A stretch of 64,000 nt of DNA, from contig BTRK01000006.1 in the NCBI GenBank assembly GCA_036245805.1, forward strand, positions 46,803,257 to 46,867,256. Reading direction: 5' to 3'. A program made the position numbers and the translations under genes. The stretch is from Pristionchus mayeri (taxonomy: Eukaryota > Nematoda > Chromadorea > Rhabditida > Neodiplogasteridae). The first letter of the stretch is position 1. Each line of letters begins with the position of its first letter. The notes beneath the pieces are model-generated. The model did not search any database. It was not told the origin of the DNA and worked only from the letters and a program-made list of their open reading frames with translations. Of this stretch, positions 33,501-44,616 are shown one piece after another.

Positions 33501-34462
33501 CGTTCTATCGCAGCATTCGGGGAGAAGTGGACGCGGTAGGTCTATTTGTGCAGTTTTTCTGTAATATTTGTTTGCACATTTTTTTCAATTCAATGCAGTT
33601 CAATACAATTTTTTATCCGCCAATGTGCTTGAGTGTATTATAGTAGCTAGAGCATTTCGCTTCAGTCACTTCACCAGCTACACTCGTTTCATGGACGTCG
33701 AGTACATCGAACAGTACACTGCTGCCTCGGGCACTCCACACCTCGAGGAGGCCATGCGGTAGGTCAAGACCAAAATTCGGGCATACTACGGTGGATATAT
33801 TAGCAGCAGGATTACGGCAAACCTGTGAAAAATTACCATTATTCCTACAGCAATCGGATTTAGCATGTCGCGGCACCACCACGAGCAGAACGTGAAGCCG
33901 GTGCGTATGGACTACGCGCGCTTCGGACCTAGCGAGGAGGAGCTAGCGGCCATGCTGGGACTGGTATTCTGGAACATCGGTGAGCAATTTAACAATTGCT
34001 CTCCAATGGATAACATTCAATTCAAAAAAAGGCAAAAATACTAATTTAGCTGTAAACAAAAAATGCGTCATAAAGGCTCGTTCAGACATGGATCGAGAGG
34101 TGCGCCATGAAATTCTCGACATCGCCGGCCGCTATCGAACGCGCATTCTCGAGGATCTGCGACGACATTATGCTCGGCGGAACTTCGCCGAGTACGGACA
34201 ACGGATGGGCGAGCTGATGTGTCTGTGCAATCTCGTGCTGGTTCGTTCCCGCCAAATGCAGAAGCCGGGATATTGTAGGAATATTGGTTATTTTCTACCT
34301 TACTCCTTCACCGTATAATGCACGAATTGGCATGCAAATCACTGTAAAAAATGCACATTTCAGACGAAAGTCTCGATGTGCAAGCACACCTTCGAGGTCG
34401 CCCGATTGCTGGACGTCATCGAAGAGGACTCATTCGCATATACGTTGCAGCGCAATTATTGA
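27566..34462 (+). CDS. Nuclear hormone receptor, nematode supplementary type, 368 aa
   Basis: Eleven exons fit with all phases matching: 27566-27657, 27744-27805, 27846-27925, 27974-28071, 28117-28207, 33253-33384, 33447-33535, 33666-33758, 33864-33979, 34086-34240 and 34364-34462. Exons 1-3 encode a C4 zinc-finger DNA-binding domain: CRACDAETPFFHYGIGVCRA, then CSVFHRR, then a second finger spaced C-x5-C-x7-C-x2-C (FVCVNGRRC...FLCKLCRYYK), two residues shorter between its inner cysteines than usual. Exons 6-11 encode a helical ligand-binding domain with FDEFATFSRDEQWLLLSSFL near its start, ending FAYTLQRNY. The protein would act in the nucleus as a transcription factor; the ligand cannot be inferred. 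Intron 5 is about 5 kb and filled with nested inverted repeats. The acceptor of exon 6 (ggtaaag) is weak. Confidence 0.88.
28755..28840 (+). ncRNA. tRNA-like sequence (probably a SINE-type or pseudo-tRNA)
   Basis: Contains a perfect B box, GGTTCGACTCC (28814-28824), preceded by a possible A-box region (ctggctgcacagagtgctg). The T stem pairs only three of five positions (GGGGG against CCCAA), so a working tRNA is unlikely. It could be a tRNA-derived repeat with an internal RNA polymerase III promoter. The last 45 bases of the arm run to ggttgca-free AT-rich sequence with no clear 3' end. Confidence 0.5.
29030..29115 (-). ncRNA. tRNA-like sequence, inverted partner
   Basis: Reverse-oriented copy of 28755-28840; the B box complement GGAGTCGAACC is at 29040-29050. 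It differs from its partner at several bases (for example cactcggtgcagccagg), so the palindrome is not very recent. Confidence 0.5.
29385..29525 (+). repeat. Minisatellite of CAGTTTAGAGGTCCCAT units
   Basis: Seven or so copies of agtttagaggtccca with short variable spacers. The reverse-complement array is at 32735-33035, so the two blocks can pair with each other across more than 3 kb. Confidence 0.85.
29526..30400. repeat. Degenerate repeats of a cagaaaattntgacggcc-like unit
   Basis: The words cagaaaat, tctgaagg(t/a)cgtc and gaccgtc(a/t)gaattt recur roughly every 30 bases with heavy divergence. No open frame of note. This looks like the decayed interior of the large element. Confidence 0.55.
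30410..31864. mobile_element. Tc1/mariner-type non-autonomous palindromic element, 1455 bp
   Basis: Ends are cagtagcggacaaaagttta and its exact complement, flanked on both sides by TA (30408-30409 and 31865-31866), the Tc1/mariner target duplication. The arms pair for about 630 bp each (30410-31045 and 31230-31864) with few mismatches. The centre is about 190 bp and codes for nothing recognisable. It is a foldback element moved, if at all, by a transposase from elsewhere. Confidence 0.88.
31865..32734. other. AT-rich interior of the intron 5 element, no gene
   Basis: No exon, RNA or clear repeat is visible apart from decayed words like those at 29526-30400. Confidence 0.55.
32735..33035 (-). 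repeat. Minisatellite of ATGGGACCTCTAAACTG units
   Basis: At least ten copies of gggacctctaaactg with short spacers, in the opposite orientation to 29385-29525. The outermost parts match over about 40 bases: the left gttacactttagaggtccc and the right gggacctctaaagtgtaac are exact complements. Confidence 0.85.
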
Positions 34463-34649
34463 AATATTCAAAACAATATTTCGAAAATAATGTAAATCAA
34501 TTCGTGCCTAAATTGTGTATATGTTGATTCTTCTTGACTACCAGACATAATGCGTGTTTTGGCAGACGCACAATATTTTCGTAATTGACCTTCAATTGAT
34601 ATACTATGCCGCTAACAAAAGATCAGTGTTTACCTCTTAAAGAAGGAGT

Positions 34650-34740
34650 TTCAGCAAACGCGCGCTGTTTGAGAAACGAGAGGGTCACTCTCTCGCCTTG
34701 CGCGCTCTCTCGCTCATTCCCTAAGCTATTTCCAATGATG
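34650..34740. repeat. Hairpin repeat downstream of the receptor gene
   Basis: Contains gcaaacgcgcgctgtttgag, agggtcactctctcg and gcgcgctctctcgctcattc. Close relative of the intronic copy at 6090-6215. Confidence 0.5.
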
Positions 34741-34935
34741 TCCATGACTGGAAATCAGCAAAGTTTCAATAACTAACTTCAGGCTCTGAAGTTCAGAGTA
34801 GAGATACAAACGTGAACATTTCTGAATGTTGAGGTTTTTTTTCTTGAACTCAATGATGTAATATGTAATTTAGTTGCATGTTTGATCTGGTCGTTCTTTG
34901 CATGTACTCACGATTAGGCACTAATCATCCTTAGC

Positions 34936-35072
34936 GTACGTGACTTTTCCGATCTAGATAGGAACAATGTGCAGGGAAAAGTGCACTTTACGCATAGATC
35001 ACAATTGCATCAGGCGAAAACTTCCCTGGTTCCGCCCCTTCCAATTATCATCACGTCTGCAGTATAAAATGG
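34936..35072 (+). promoter_or_regulatory. Conserved promoter block of peptide gene copy 6
   Basis: gtacgtgacttttccgatct at 34936, the GTGCA...GTGCAC dyad, TTCCGCCCC at about 35032-35040 (one base off the CTCCGCCCC of the others) and TATAAAA at 35064-35070, 119 bp before the ATG. Confidence 0.75.
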
Positions 35073-35182
35073 CCATTCTAAGAGTTCTCCATACACATTT
35101 CATTTCGGTTGATTCGTACCGCCGAGTCTTCCAGCTGTCCTACTTTTTTTCTCTTTCGGTCTCGGCAACAGTTTCATCTAAC

Positions 35183-35569
35183 ATGCTCAGCGTAAGTGCT
35201 CCCTTTTCAATTTATTTATTTTCGCCATGAACAAGAGTTCCTGTGGGAGGTTCCATTCTACGAACTATACTTTCAGATCATTGGCATCACTCGCTACTAT
35301 CCCTACATCATCGGAGACAAGAATGACGGACAGCGATCTCGAACACACTCTGTTACCAGCTCCAATTCATCATCAACATCATCATATTCAACCAATAAAA
35401 AGTGGGTACATCATGTCCAAAGTCTAAATATAGGTTTTCTCCATCAGGTCCAGCAAAAACTCGTTCACTTTATGCATCAAGGTTCACGATGAAATGAAGA
35501 ATCATCTCATTGAGGCATCATGTGAGTTTTGACGAGTGGGATGACAAATACATATGTTTTTCTTCAGGA
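35183..35569 (+). CDS. Small serine-rich peptide gene, copy 6
   Basis: Exons 35183-35191, 35277-35401, 35448-35521 and 35568-35569; product 69 residues. N-terminal block IIGITRYYPYIIGDKNDGQR, linker of Ser with Thr, Val and Asn, then SFTLCIKVHDEMKNHLIEAS. The stop is T|GA, split by a 46 bp intron; retaining the intron adds Cys-Glu-Phe and a TGA ending at 35532. The linker differs strongly from the other copies while both flanking blocks are kept. A caccggttgcattcaaacat 3' stretch follows the gene. Confidence 0.75.
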
Positions 35570-35799
35570 TATTCCGAATTCTACGCCAGACGAGCACAAA
35601 AGGATTATTTGCTATAGAGGAACACAACTTCCAAAGATTCTGATTCACCGGTTGCATTCAAACATACGTGTAATAAAATTATTGTCTATATTTCATGCCT
35701 TTGAAAATCTTGCCCTCGCAAGAAATAACATCCATAATATGTCCATATATTACTAGCGATTAGGTTACCAACTCTTGGTGTTATGGAGAAACACAATAT

Positions 35800-37818
35800 T
35801 CATAGATCCTGAACAAAGTATTATTTCGCATGACAAATCGTAGTTTGACTCAAGAGTTGCAAACTGTGAGTGAAATTGAACATTCGAATATCTTCTGTAT
35901 CACTAAAACAACATGCTGTGTGAATATCTTGTCGTAGAACCGCTATTGAATGCCCAAGCAAGAAGCTCTAACGAAAGATGAATTCAAAAACCATTCATGA
36001 ATCACTTACACATGTCAATTTCCTACTTCCCATCTCAATTTCTCCGACACTGAGATTGTTTTCCTCATAAATCTATCTGTTCTCTGTCTAATCGGTATTT
36101 ACACATGGAAGCGATTGTGTAGTACAGTTTTGAAAAAAAGAAAATGTGAATTTTCAAAGGGCAATTGGCGAATTCGACTTGCAAATTGAGTTACATTTGA
36201 AGAATGGAATTCAACAAACATCGTTGCAAAAAAAACAAGCTTTCTCTCCCCCTCCTTTCAAAAGATTGACAATCGAAAATCGAAAGATCAAACAATCAGA
36301 GAACAAGATTCATTTCTCCTCCGAAGCGGGCCAAAATCTTCCTACATGTAATAGATGCATGATCATCACTGGTCGCTTAATTGATTTTTAACCATTTAAA
36401 TTATGCAATCAGGATACTTTCCATGTTTTCAAGAGTATGCAAATCAAGTGAGGTGAATATTACAAATGTGGATGCGTGTGGCTATTTGAAGAATACACGA
36501 ATACATTTTCCGCTCAATCGTTCGCGAATTTAATGTGTTTACGAAAGTACTTATGACTTGCGCGATATTTTCCCGGATCGGAAACAGTGATAAAAAGAAA
36601 TCCATTGATCACTCAGAATATGCTAATGAACGCGTACAATCCATTGAGTGTCGTAGACATTTTGAACTGTTGCTGTTTTCCATTGGTCTCATTTCTTCAC
36701 TTCATCAGAGTTCAGATGGTGTCAATCGGAGTTCTCTGGTCTCTTGCCAAAGTGAGTGCACAATTTGTGTACGACATAAAACACAAGACAAAGAGTGGCA
36801 AGTGTGGTGGAAGTGAAAGTTGTGTTGATTTGTTCCCGGATTGATCCTTGTTTTCGTACGGAGTTACTTCAGGGAACCATCAAGCATTAAATGGGTGTGG
36901 CTGGCTAACTTGTGCGCTGAACACAAACTAGAGGGATACTGTATTGACCTGTTCGCTCCTTACATATATTTAGCTAAACATTAAAAATAAAAAAAAATAC
37001 AGAAGATTTATGAAAATTGAGTTTTTGATAGTTTCCTGATCGTGCTCGCATCAGTACTTCCAAAATTGTTTTTGATGACGAGAAGAGTGGAAGTTTGTTT
37101 TATTACAAAAAAATTCAAGAAAGACGCGTGTTGACATCAATTTCCACCGATTGTAACAAAATATAATTTTAAAGATCTAACGGAAACACCATATCTTTTC
37201 TTCAAAGGTGAGATCATACATCATGAGATTAACACTAATGGATGTTGATAACTCAGAGTTCAGTAATAGTGGAGAACTAAAGGTGAATCGCCCTGTACCT
37301 AACTTGTCCCTCGTCGGTCTTCCTGAGCCTCTTAGGAGAACGCCCAGGCATAATGTGTTTTCGCAATTGTCCTTTAATTTTTGCCACTTCGATTTTTGAT
37401 TGCCTTTCCAATTGAATGTTGTTTCTATTTTAGTGTGCCAGTACTGGCAAACTATGTATTGAGCGCTTTCAAGTGAATACAATGGACAACAATTCGGAAG
37501 GCAATAGAATTCAAATTTATTAGTCTCCGTCTTTGCATTTCATATACTTTATCATACGTTCATACGTTTAGATAGCAACCTCTTTTGCAACTTTCAAATA
37601 TTTCGCATGAACGGTGCACATGGTATCCACGTGTAGTATCGATTCTTAGAAGGAGATGGAAGTAACGCGCTGAAGATTATATACACATCATGCATTTGAA
37701 GTTCCTCCGATAGCATTCCAGGACACTCTTCAAAAGTCGACGAGATCAAATTGACCATCTTTTTGGTTGTTTGGTCTTAGAATTGGTCGTTCTCTGCATG
37801 TCATCAATCATCCTGAGA
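35800..37818. repeat. Diverged array-unit spacer between copies 6 and 7
   Basis: No gene supported. Shares ordered blocks with 24.9-27.3 kb and 45.0-46.4 kb: tctccgacactgagattgtt, tccattgatcactcag, gtgagtgcacaatttg, gttgacatcaatttccaccg and ttttagtgtgccagt. With the peptide gene this makes a unit of about 2.9 kb, the older equivalent of the 2.47 kb unit. Confidence 0.65.
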
Positions 37819-37956
37819 GTACGTGACTTTTTCGAACTATCCAGGAAGAATGTGCAGGGAAAAGTGCACTTTACGCATGGATCACAATTACATCAGGCAA
37901 AAAAACGGCACAGGCACCGCCCCTTCAAATTATCATCGTGTTGGCACTATAAAATG
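37819..37956 (+). promoter_or_regulatory. Conserved promoter block of peptide gene copy 7
   Basis: gtacgtgactttttcgaact, the GTGCA...GTGCAC dyad, ACCGCCCC near 37917-37924 and TATAAAA at 37948-37954, 124 bp upstream of the ATG. Confidence 0.75.
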
Positions 37957-38071
37957 ACCGTTCCCAGGGATGTCCTCACACAGCGCCTTCCTGTTGACAC
38001 GAACAACAGATCTGCTAATTGTTTTCTCTGCCTACTTTCTTCCTAATTTGTCGGCAACCTCAAACTTCAAA

Positions 38072-38473
38072 ATGCTCAGCGTAAGTGCTGTTTATTCCTT
38101 ACTTTCAATTTGAATTTATGTATCCACAATGAAAGATATATGGGAAGTGAAAGTGTAATGTGACTTTACAAAAAACTTTTAGATCATTGGCATCACTCGT
38201 AACTATCCCTACATCATTGGAGAAAGGAATGAGGGACATCGATCTCGAACGAACTCAGATTCCGGATCTCTAGCCTCGTCAAAGTCATCAGTATCCGGAA
38301 AGAAGTGAGATAGTGTCAGGCTAAAATACAATTATTGATTTATTATTTCAGATCCAGCTCAAGTTCATTCACTCTCTGCATCCAAGTTCAAGATGAAATG
38401 AAGAATCATCTCATTGAGGCATCATGTGAGCTTTGACTATTTGAATGGCAAATACGAATTATTTTCTTCAGGA
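38072..38473 (+). CDS. Small serine-rich peptide gene, copy 7
   Basis: Exons 38072-38080, 38183-38304, 38352-38425 and 38472-38473; product 68 residues. N-terminal block IIGITRNYPYIIGERNEGHR, a linker of Ser with Gly, Leu, Ala and Lys, then SFTLCIQVQDEMKNHLIEAS. The stop codon is T|GA across a 46 bp intron. A caataaaact poly(A)-like signal follows the conserved attcaccggtt stretch near 38560. Confidence 0.75.
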
Positions 38474-38599
38474 TCCTCCGAATACTGCTCTACAGTTCTA
38501 AAGAAATAGCTTTCAAAGATTTCCATTCACCGGTTATATTATAATATACGTGTAACACAATAAAACTATTTCAATATCTCGTTTTTTTAATCGTGCGAA

Positions 38600-39203
38600 C
38601 ACAGAAAATATCTTGCATAAGTTGGACAGCCCCAACTCCATTTCATGTCAATTTCCCAATTCCCTTCGCAATTCTTCTGACACTGTTTTCATCATAAATT
38701 TAACTGTGCTTTGTGAATGTGTGTATTCCGATACACATGGAATAACTTCGACCTATGCACACGCTGCAAAAAGGAATACGACAAATGCCAGAGGAATTTT
38801 CAAAGAGCAAGTGAGCAAGTTCGATTTGCTAGACACCTTTGCAAGTGAAATTCAACAAACATCGTTTGAAAAAACAGGAAATGTTCCTTCTCCCCTTCAC
38901 AATAATCTTCTAAAGTTCGACATTCAAAAGTCAAAAAAATATTCTTTTCTCTTCTAACGAGCATTCAAATTATTCAGCATTTAATGGATATTTGATCTTT
39001 CGCTGTCTGCATCATTGATATACCACTTTAATTATACCGCCAAGACACCTAAGGTGTTTTCAAAAAGATGCAAAACTCCCTGAATATAACAGTTATCGTT
39101 ACATCCACGCAATCGTTTCCGAATCTTCTTCAGTGGATGGTGTTTACCAAAGATTTACCTTTTGCGCGACATATTTCTTTCTGCCTCGCCAACGGTGATG
39201 TAG
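38600..39203. other. Array-unit spacer up to the transposon insertion
   Basis: Shares gctgtctgcatc and ttctttctgcctcgccaac with the unit near 25430-26235. The open frame at 38613-38957 is part of this repeated spacer and has no recognisable product. Confidence 0.55.
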
Positions 39204-41511
39204 CACGCGTGTCGCGTAAGAATCGAATAAAATCTAAGAAAGGGTGGCACATTTTTTCACCTTCCCAGTTGTATACATTTTTCGGTAGTCCTTATGGTCC
39301 CTAACAAGATTCCGTCGAGCTTTGTTGCCAAATGTCGTTCTCAACGACGGCAGGCGACGTCAAACTTCAGAGAATCCAAAAAATGCCAACTTTGAGGACC
39401 TGTAGCTAAAGAGAGAAGAGTAGCTGAAGTCAATTAAGCACATTAATTTGTTCCTATGGTCAGGCAGAATACGCCTGAAGTTTCAGACCATTAGAATTTT
39501 TGCTTATATTTTAATTAATCGATATTAATTATTGGTAATCACCACTTTTTCGTCCCAGAAAATTTTTTGAGCTCATTTGATAGAGCTCGAAAAGACGATT
39601 CGAATGGTATGCTGTTCTCATAGTCCACCGGGGTGACCGGGGGGTCAAAATCGCGTTTGCAGATTCTGACGACACCTTGGTGCGCACTATGACCTTTGAT
39701 CTACCTCTCTATCGTACTTCTCTGTTGTGATTTTTCGATGTATTCTGAACAATAATGCATACTGTGATTATTTTCCACTTATTTCAACCAAAATAATCAG
39801 TCTCTCGCGATCCTCAATTGTGTACTCGACATCGTGGATTAGGGAGGGCATTTGGAAGATTCTTTCTGGGCATCTCTCGACTCGAGAGAGAAGGAGCAGA
39901 AAACGGTGGAGGAAGAAGAGGAGGCGGATGATCACAGTGTAAGTCTGCTCGCTCTCTATATAAGTTTGATTAGTAATTTATTCAGGACATGTACCACTGC
40001 TTAACTCGAGGTTGCACTAAGCAATATCAAACGACGCGCTGGCTGAACGAGCTCGAGATCAGATCATCGATTCGAAGTAACGAAGGAGTCGATGACGGAT
40101 CGGCCCATTGACAAGTCAACGAGAACAGGGAAGCGGCGAGGATAGTAGTGACTGAGCAAGTTGAAGGTGTGGGGAACAGTGAACCGAAATACGGTAAGTT
40201 CTATCGCGATTTTGAATGTTCGAAATTTGAATAGACAAAGGATGGGCTCTCAAGTCGTCGTGCGCCACTCTGGGGATACGACAAGAAGGCAAAGGAGGCA
40301 GCCGAGAAGTACTTCCGAGACTAATGTGCACTCGTTCCACCCAGAAGAGCCGTCGCAGTATTCATGAGGAAGGAACTGGAAGAGGCTAAGGACCCGTCCG
40401 ATCGGACTGGCACTCGCTACCTACTCGATTTCGACAAGATTCCAACTGAGAAGCATCTGACGTCACTCTTCTCCCGCCTGGAAAGGAAGAGAGTCAGCGG
40501 TACGATGATTCTTGTTCAGAGATTCAGATAAGAATCGTGTTCATTTGAGGTCCGGTGACGAGCACATCCAAGGCACCGAAGATTGCAAAGACGGCCAAGA
40601 CTGCACCGAAGACAACCAAGAAGAGCACTCGAACAAGATCAAGTGTCCGTTCGACGAGTGGAGGAACGAGGAAGAGGAAGGTCATCCAAGAGTCGGAGGA
40701 ATCGGAACTGGACGACGACGTCTTCGGGGATGAGGAAGAGAGAGATGAGGGAGACGAGGGAGAGAATGGGGCGAAGGGGAAGAGACTGAGATTCTACGAG
40801 AACGTGAAGACGAATTCATCAATAGGGTCATTGGGGAAGAATACGATGAAATTTACCTATGAATATCATGGTTCTTTATTGTTCCATAATTTGGTATATT
40901 GTTGACCTACTATCGATTAATTATGAATGTTATGAACGTTAATGATTATCAATTATCAGTAGAAACACGTTAGGTAATTAATTTATATAATAATACATCG
41001 AAAAATCACAACAGAGAAGCACGATAGAGAGGTAGATCAAAGGTCATAGTGCGCACCAAGGTGTCGTCAGAATCTGCAAACGCGATTTTGACCACCCGGT
41101 CACCCTGGTGGACTATGAGAACAGCATACCATTCGAATCATCTTTTCGAGCTCAAAAAATTTTCTGGGACGAAAAAGTGGTGATTACCAATAATTAATAT
41201 CGATTAATTAAAATATAAACAAAAATTCCGATGGTTTAAAACTTCAGGCGTATTCTGCCTGGCCATAGGAACAAATTAATGTGCTTAATTGGCTTCAGCT
41301 ACTCTTCTCTATTTAGCTACAGGTCCTCAAAGTTGGCATTTTTTGGATTCTCTGAAGTTTGACGTCGCCTGCCGTCGTTGAGAACGACATCTGGCAAAAA
41401 AGCTCGACGGAATCTTGTTAGGGACCATAAGGACTACCGAAAAACTGGTTCTTCTCATTTTCAACTTTTTGGATGTGCCACCGTTTATTCGATTCTTACG
41501 CGACACGCGTG
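39204..41511. mobile_element. 2.3 kb inverted-repeat DNA transposon carrying gene-like exons
   Basis: Terminal inverted repeats of more than 500 bp: cacgcgtgtcgcgtaagaat on the left against attcttacgcgacacgcgtg on the right, continuing to cgatgtatt (39736) and aatacatcg (41000). Flanking TA is consistent with a TA target. The element splits an array unit: gcctcgccaacggtgatg on the left and gaaaacaatccactgatc on the right are neighbours in the unit near 26.2 kb. No transposase motif was found inside. Confidence 0.8.
39860..40905 (+). pseudogene. Gene-like exons inside the 2.3 kb transposon (captured or cargo gene)
   Basis: Several stretches read like spliced coding sequence. One exon ends EKEQKTVEEEEEADDHS before gtaagt (about 39938). 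A next one starts after ttcag at about 39987 with DMYHCLTRGCTKQYQTTRWL. Others contain RRAPLWGYDKKAKEAAEKYF (from about 40236) and MRKELEEAKDPSDRTGTRYL (from about 40363). A last one is Lys/Thr-rich then acidic, from about 40555 (KAPKIAKTAKTAPKTTKK ... ESELDDDVFGDEEE). Mixed basic and acidic stretches suggest a nuclear protein. Phases do not all join in my reading, so it may be broken. Not recognised; it may be a host gene captured by the transposon or the element's own second gene. Confidence 0.45.
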
Positions 41512-42015
41512 ATAGATCGCATGTCCTAGTGAAAACAATCCACTGATCACTGAGAAAAAGGGCGAAAGCACATGCAATTCTTTACAGTAGTGATGACATG
41601 TTGAACTTTAGCATTTGTTCAATTTTTCCCGTACCTTCATTCTATCTTGAGTTCACAGGGTGCGGAGTTCTCTGATCGCCCCGCCAGAGTGCACAGTTTG
41701 CTGACGACATACAACACAAGGTAGAGGGTAAGAAATGCGATGTAGTGGAGGCGTTGTACCTGAATGTTTCCGGATTGGTCCTTACTTTACGACGGACTGT
41801 TCCTTCATGGAAACATTCGAATTAAATTTGAGAATGTACATGGCCACATATTTGTGCGCTACACATCACGATGAAGGGTTCTAGAGAACAACGACTCGCT
41901 TCCACGACTTCCTATCGTGGGAGTTCCGAACCCAATCAATAATATACAATACTCCAATCACTGTAGTATCCACTTACATGGCTCATTCCGAAACATAACT
42001 CAAGTGGTGCTACCT
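41512..42015. repeat. Truncated array unit without a peptide gene
   Basis: Starts with gaaaacaatccactgatc and carries gctgacgacatacaacacaa and aatgtttccggattggtcct like other units. It then jumps at about 42010 straight into sequence that elsewhere (47339) lies downstream of a peptide gene. The peptide gene and its promoter are missing, consistent with a deletion. Confidence 0.6.
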
Positions 42016-43350
42016 ACTGCGGGAAACAAATTGTTGATCGCTTGACAAATCCTGTTCAACACTGTCAATGATGTCGTCTGAAGATGTGTATAATTTATTT
42101 TATTTTTAGCAGAAATACAGTATTCAAAGAATCTGTTGCTTCTCAAGAGCCTTAGGTCAATTTAGGCAAAACATCGTAAATGTTACAGCAACTCAACTAT
42201 TACGAACTGTGATTGAACTTCCCGGACTAATTCGATTATCTTTGCCGTTGCAAAAACAAAATATTGTCTGAATGTTTTGCCCTAGACGCTCGATGTCTGG
42301 TGAACTAACAGTGTAATCTAATGCATGAAAGATGAATTTAAGAACCGAACAGCATTATGAATCACTTACTCATGGCAACTACCTGCATCTAATTTCTCTG
42401 ACAACAAGATCGATTTCCCAGCATCTCTCAATGTTCTCTGTCTGGGATGTGTATTTGCCGAAATACATGTATGCCATCAGTTAATATAGAATGCAAAAAA
42501 ACGACAAGGCCAGTGCAATTTGCAACTGATTCAAGAATAAGTTTGTCGTGAAAATTAGGCAACATGCAGACATAAACAGAGCGTATGTCAAGAAACGTTG
42601 TTGTCGAAAACATCGAAATTCCCCCCCACCCTCATAACAATCTTCTAAAGTTGTATTGAAAGTCGAAAGATCAAAAAATCAAAGAGAATCCCTCATCCAA
42701 AGTGCATCCAAAGCCTAATCCATGTAATGGTTGTTTGGACTTTCGAGTTAAGCATCTTTAACGGCAACCACCTTAGGATGTAAGCTTGTTAGAGCATTAG
42801 ACCTGACACAAGGTCGGATGAGAACATATCAAAGACGGTATGACGCCATAGTTCTAATCCGACCTATTATTATAATTTGACATTGGGAGGGATAGTTGCC
42901 CACGACCGTTCTTCGGCTGCTGATTCGTCGGATTCCTAATACGAATTTACAAGTTTAGTCAAGTGTTTTCAAGAGGATGCCAAAGGAGTTTCGTGCAACT
43001 ATTGGAGTGATCAGTGTATGTGCGGACTATTTTTGGTATATTCAGATTCCAGAAATCGAAATTCGAGTAATCGCAAGTGGTGAAAGATGGAATATAATGA
43101 AGAAACCCTGGTGTCATTTTTATCACTCAACCGTTCACACAATTGTGTATTCGCAAATCTTCCACTATGGCTCTGTTTACTATAGTTTTCTGTGCGACAT
43201 TCCTCATTCCTGCTCTTGACAGAGATCGCATTTCTAAGTGAAAACAGTACATTGATCGCTCAGAATAAGTGCGAAAAAGATAAAAAACGTGAGTAGAAGA
43301 TAAGAAATGCGAGAAAGGGAAAAATGCGAATATTTTTTGCTCGTTCAAAA
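42016..43350. repeat. Duplicate of 47339-48700
   Basis: The first 480 bp are almost identical to 47339-47820 (gcgggaaacaaattgttgat ... ctgtcaatgatgtcgtctga); identity then falls off. The offset is about 5.32 kb, pointing to a duplication unit of that size. The short open frames in both copies are not conserved as proteins. Confidence 0.8.
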
Positions 43351-43874
43351 TGGGTAGCGATCATGGCTTTATTTTGCATCGATTACAAGCAACTCGTCCT
43401 ATACTTTTCAAATCATTTGTGTGATACGACCGCTCAAGATTTTCGAAAAATCGCGAAATTACTATTCATCTCAGAACTCTATTACTAATAAGTACGAATG
43501 TTCATAAACATGAGCCCACATTGGGGAAATGTGAGAACGTATGAGCAGTCATTGTGGAGATAAGCGACCATTTTTGGAGAAGAAAAGCTGAAATGATACG
43601 ACACGTCGATTTCTGCGACTGTTACCAAAAGTTTGTGCAAATGGTTTTCACCTTGAATCTCAATGTCATTTTTACTCTAATAAGGGACGCCGCAAGCGAC
43701 GCTGATTCATTGCCTCAAGACGATTGTCAGCATTGTTCAAACGCCAACAATGCGCCGATAAGCAGTCGCGAGGTGTGAGGAACGCACGTAATTCGATAGA
43801 ATTCATCGACAATCGCGGAAAACAACAATTTTGTACACTTTCAGACAAAGGAATATGACAAGACATGGATCAGT

Positions 43875-44504
43875 TTATGATGCGGGGGCAGACTCGGCCT
43901 CTTCCAGCTGGGCGGATACTTCGAGAACGGCTTCGGCAGCAGCCAATTCCTCGCGAAGCTGAGCAACGTACTGCAAATAGTGATGTTGAGGACGCTACAA
44001 CCATAGATAACGCCGATTAGTGCAGACATAATGCCGAAGTGCAGCAGATTGAATGTTTTTACTGTATGCAAATTATGTCTCAATCGATCGATCGCTCACC
44101 GAGTGGAGGTCCTGCTCGTCGGCCTTCTGGGGCTTCTCGACCTTGACGGCCTTCTCAGCCTTAGGAGCCTTCTTAACCTTGACAGCCTTCTCAAGCTTGG
44201 GCGTCTTCTCGATTTTCATAGCCTTCTCGACCTTGACGACCTTCTCAGCTTTAGGAGCCTTCTTAACCTTGACAGCCTTCTCAGCTTTAGGCGCCTTCTC
44301 AACCTTCACAGCCTGCTCGACCTTGTCGGCCTTATCAGCTTTGATAGCCTCGGCCTTCATGGGCTTCTCCTTCTGGACTTTTTCGATAGATTTGGCCTCG
44401 GCGTTGCCCTTCTTGCCCTTTCCTCCCTTGGCCTTGGCTGCATCGAGGGAAGAGACGAGAAGAAGGCCGACGATAGCGAAGAGGAAGATCGTACGGAAGT
44501 TCAT
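43875..44504 (-). CDS. Secreted lysine-rich repeat protein, 166 aa
   Basis: Two exons: 44504-44100 (135 codons) and 43970-43875 (31 codons plus TAA), joined at phase 0 by a standard gtgagc...ttgcag intron. The N-terminus MNFRTIFLFAIVGLLLVSS is a clear signal peptide. Residues 25-130 are low-complexity repeats of Lys, Ala, Glu and Val built on KAVKVKKAPKAEK and VEKAMKIEKTPKLEK. The short last exon is acidic and helical (AQLREELAAAEAVLEV). No disulfide cysteines or known domain are seen. It is a probable extracellular or cuticle-associated polyelectrolyte; function unknown. GC content and codon use are higher than in the surrounding repeats. Confidence 0.82.
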
Positions 44505-44607
44505 TCTGGAGAAATCAACGATGAAGTCAAGGGAAAGAACCACGAGGTTTCTAGATTGAAACAAAGAAGAGACGACTGATTGATAGCAGATTCTATTCTG
44601 AGTGGCA

Positions 44608-44616
44608 CTTATATGC
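44608..44616 (-). promoter_or_regulatory. TATA box of the lysine-rich protein gene
   Basis: Reads gcatataag on the minus strand, 105 bp upstream of the ATG. Confidence 0.5.

Noticed and set aside
44031..44579. Leu- and Ser-rich open frames opposite the lysine-rich protein gene
   Set aside because: Shadow frames of the lysine repeats on the other strand; the minus frame has a signal peptide and a clean intron.
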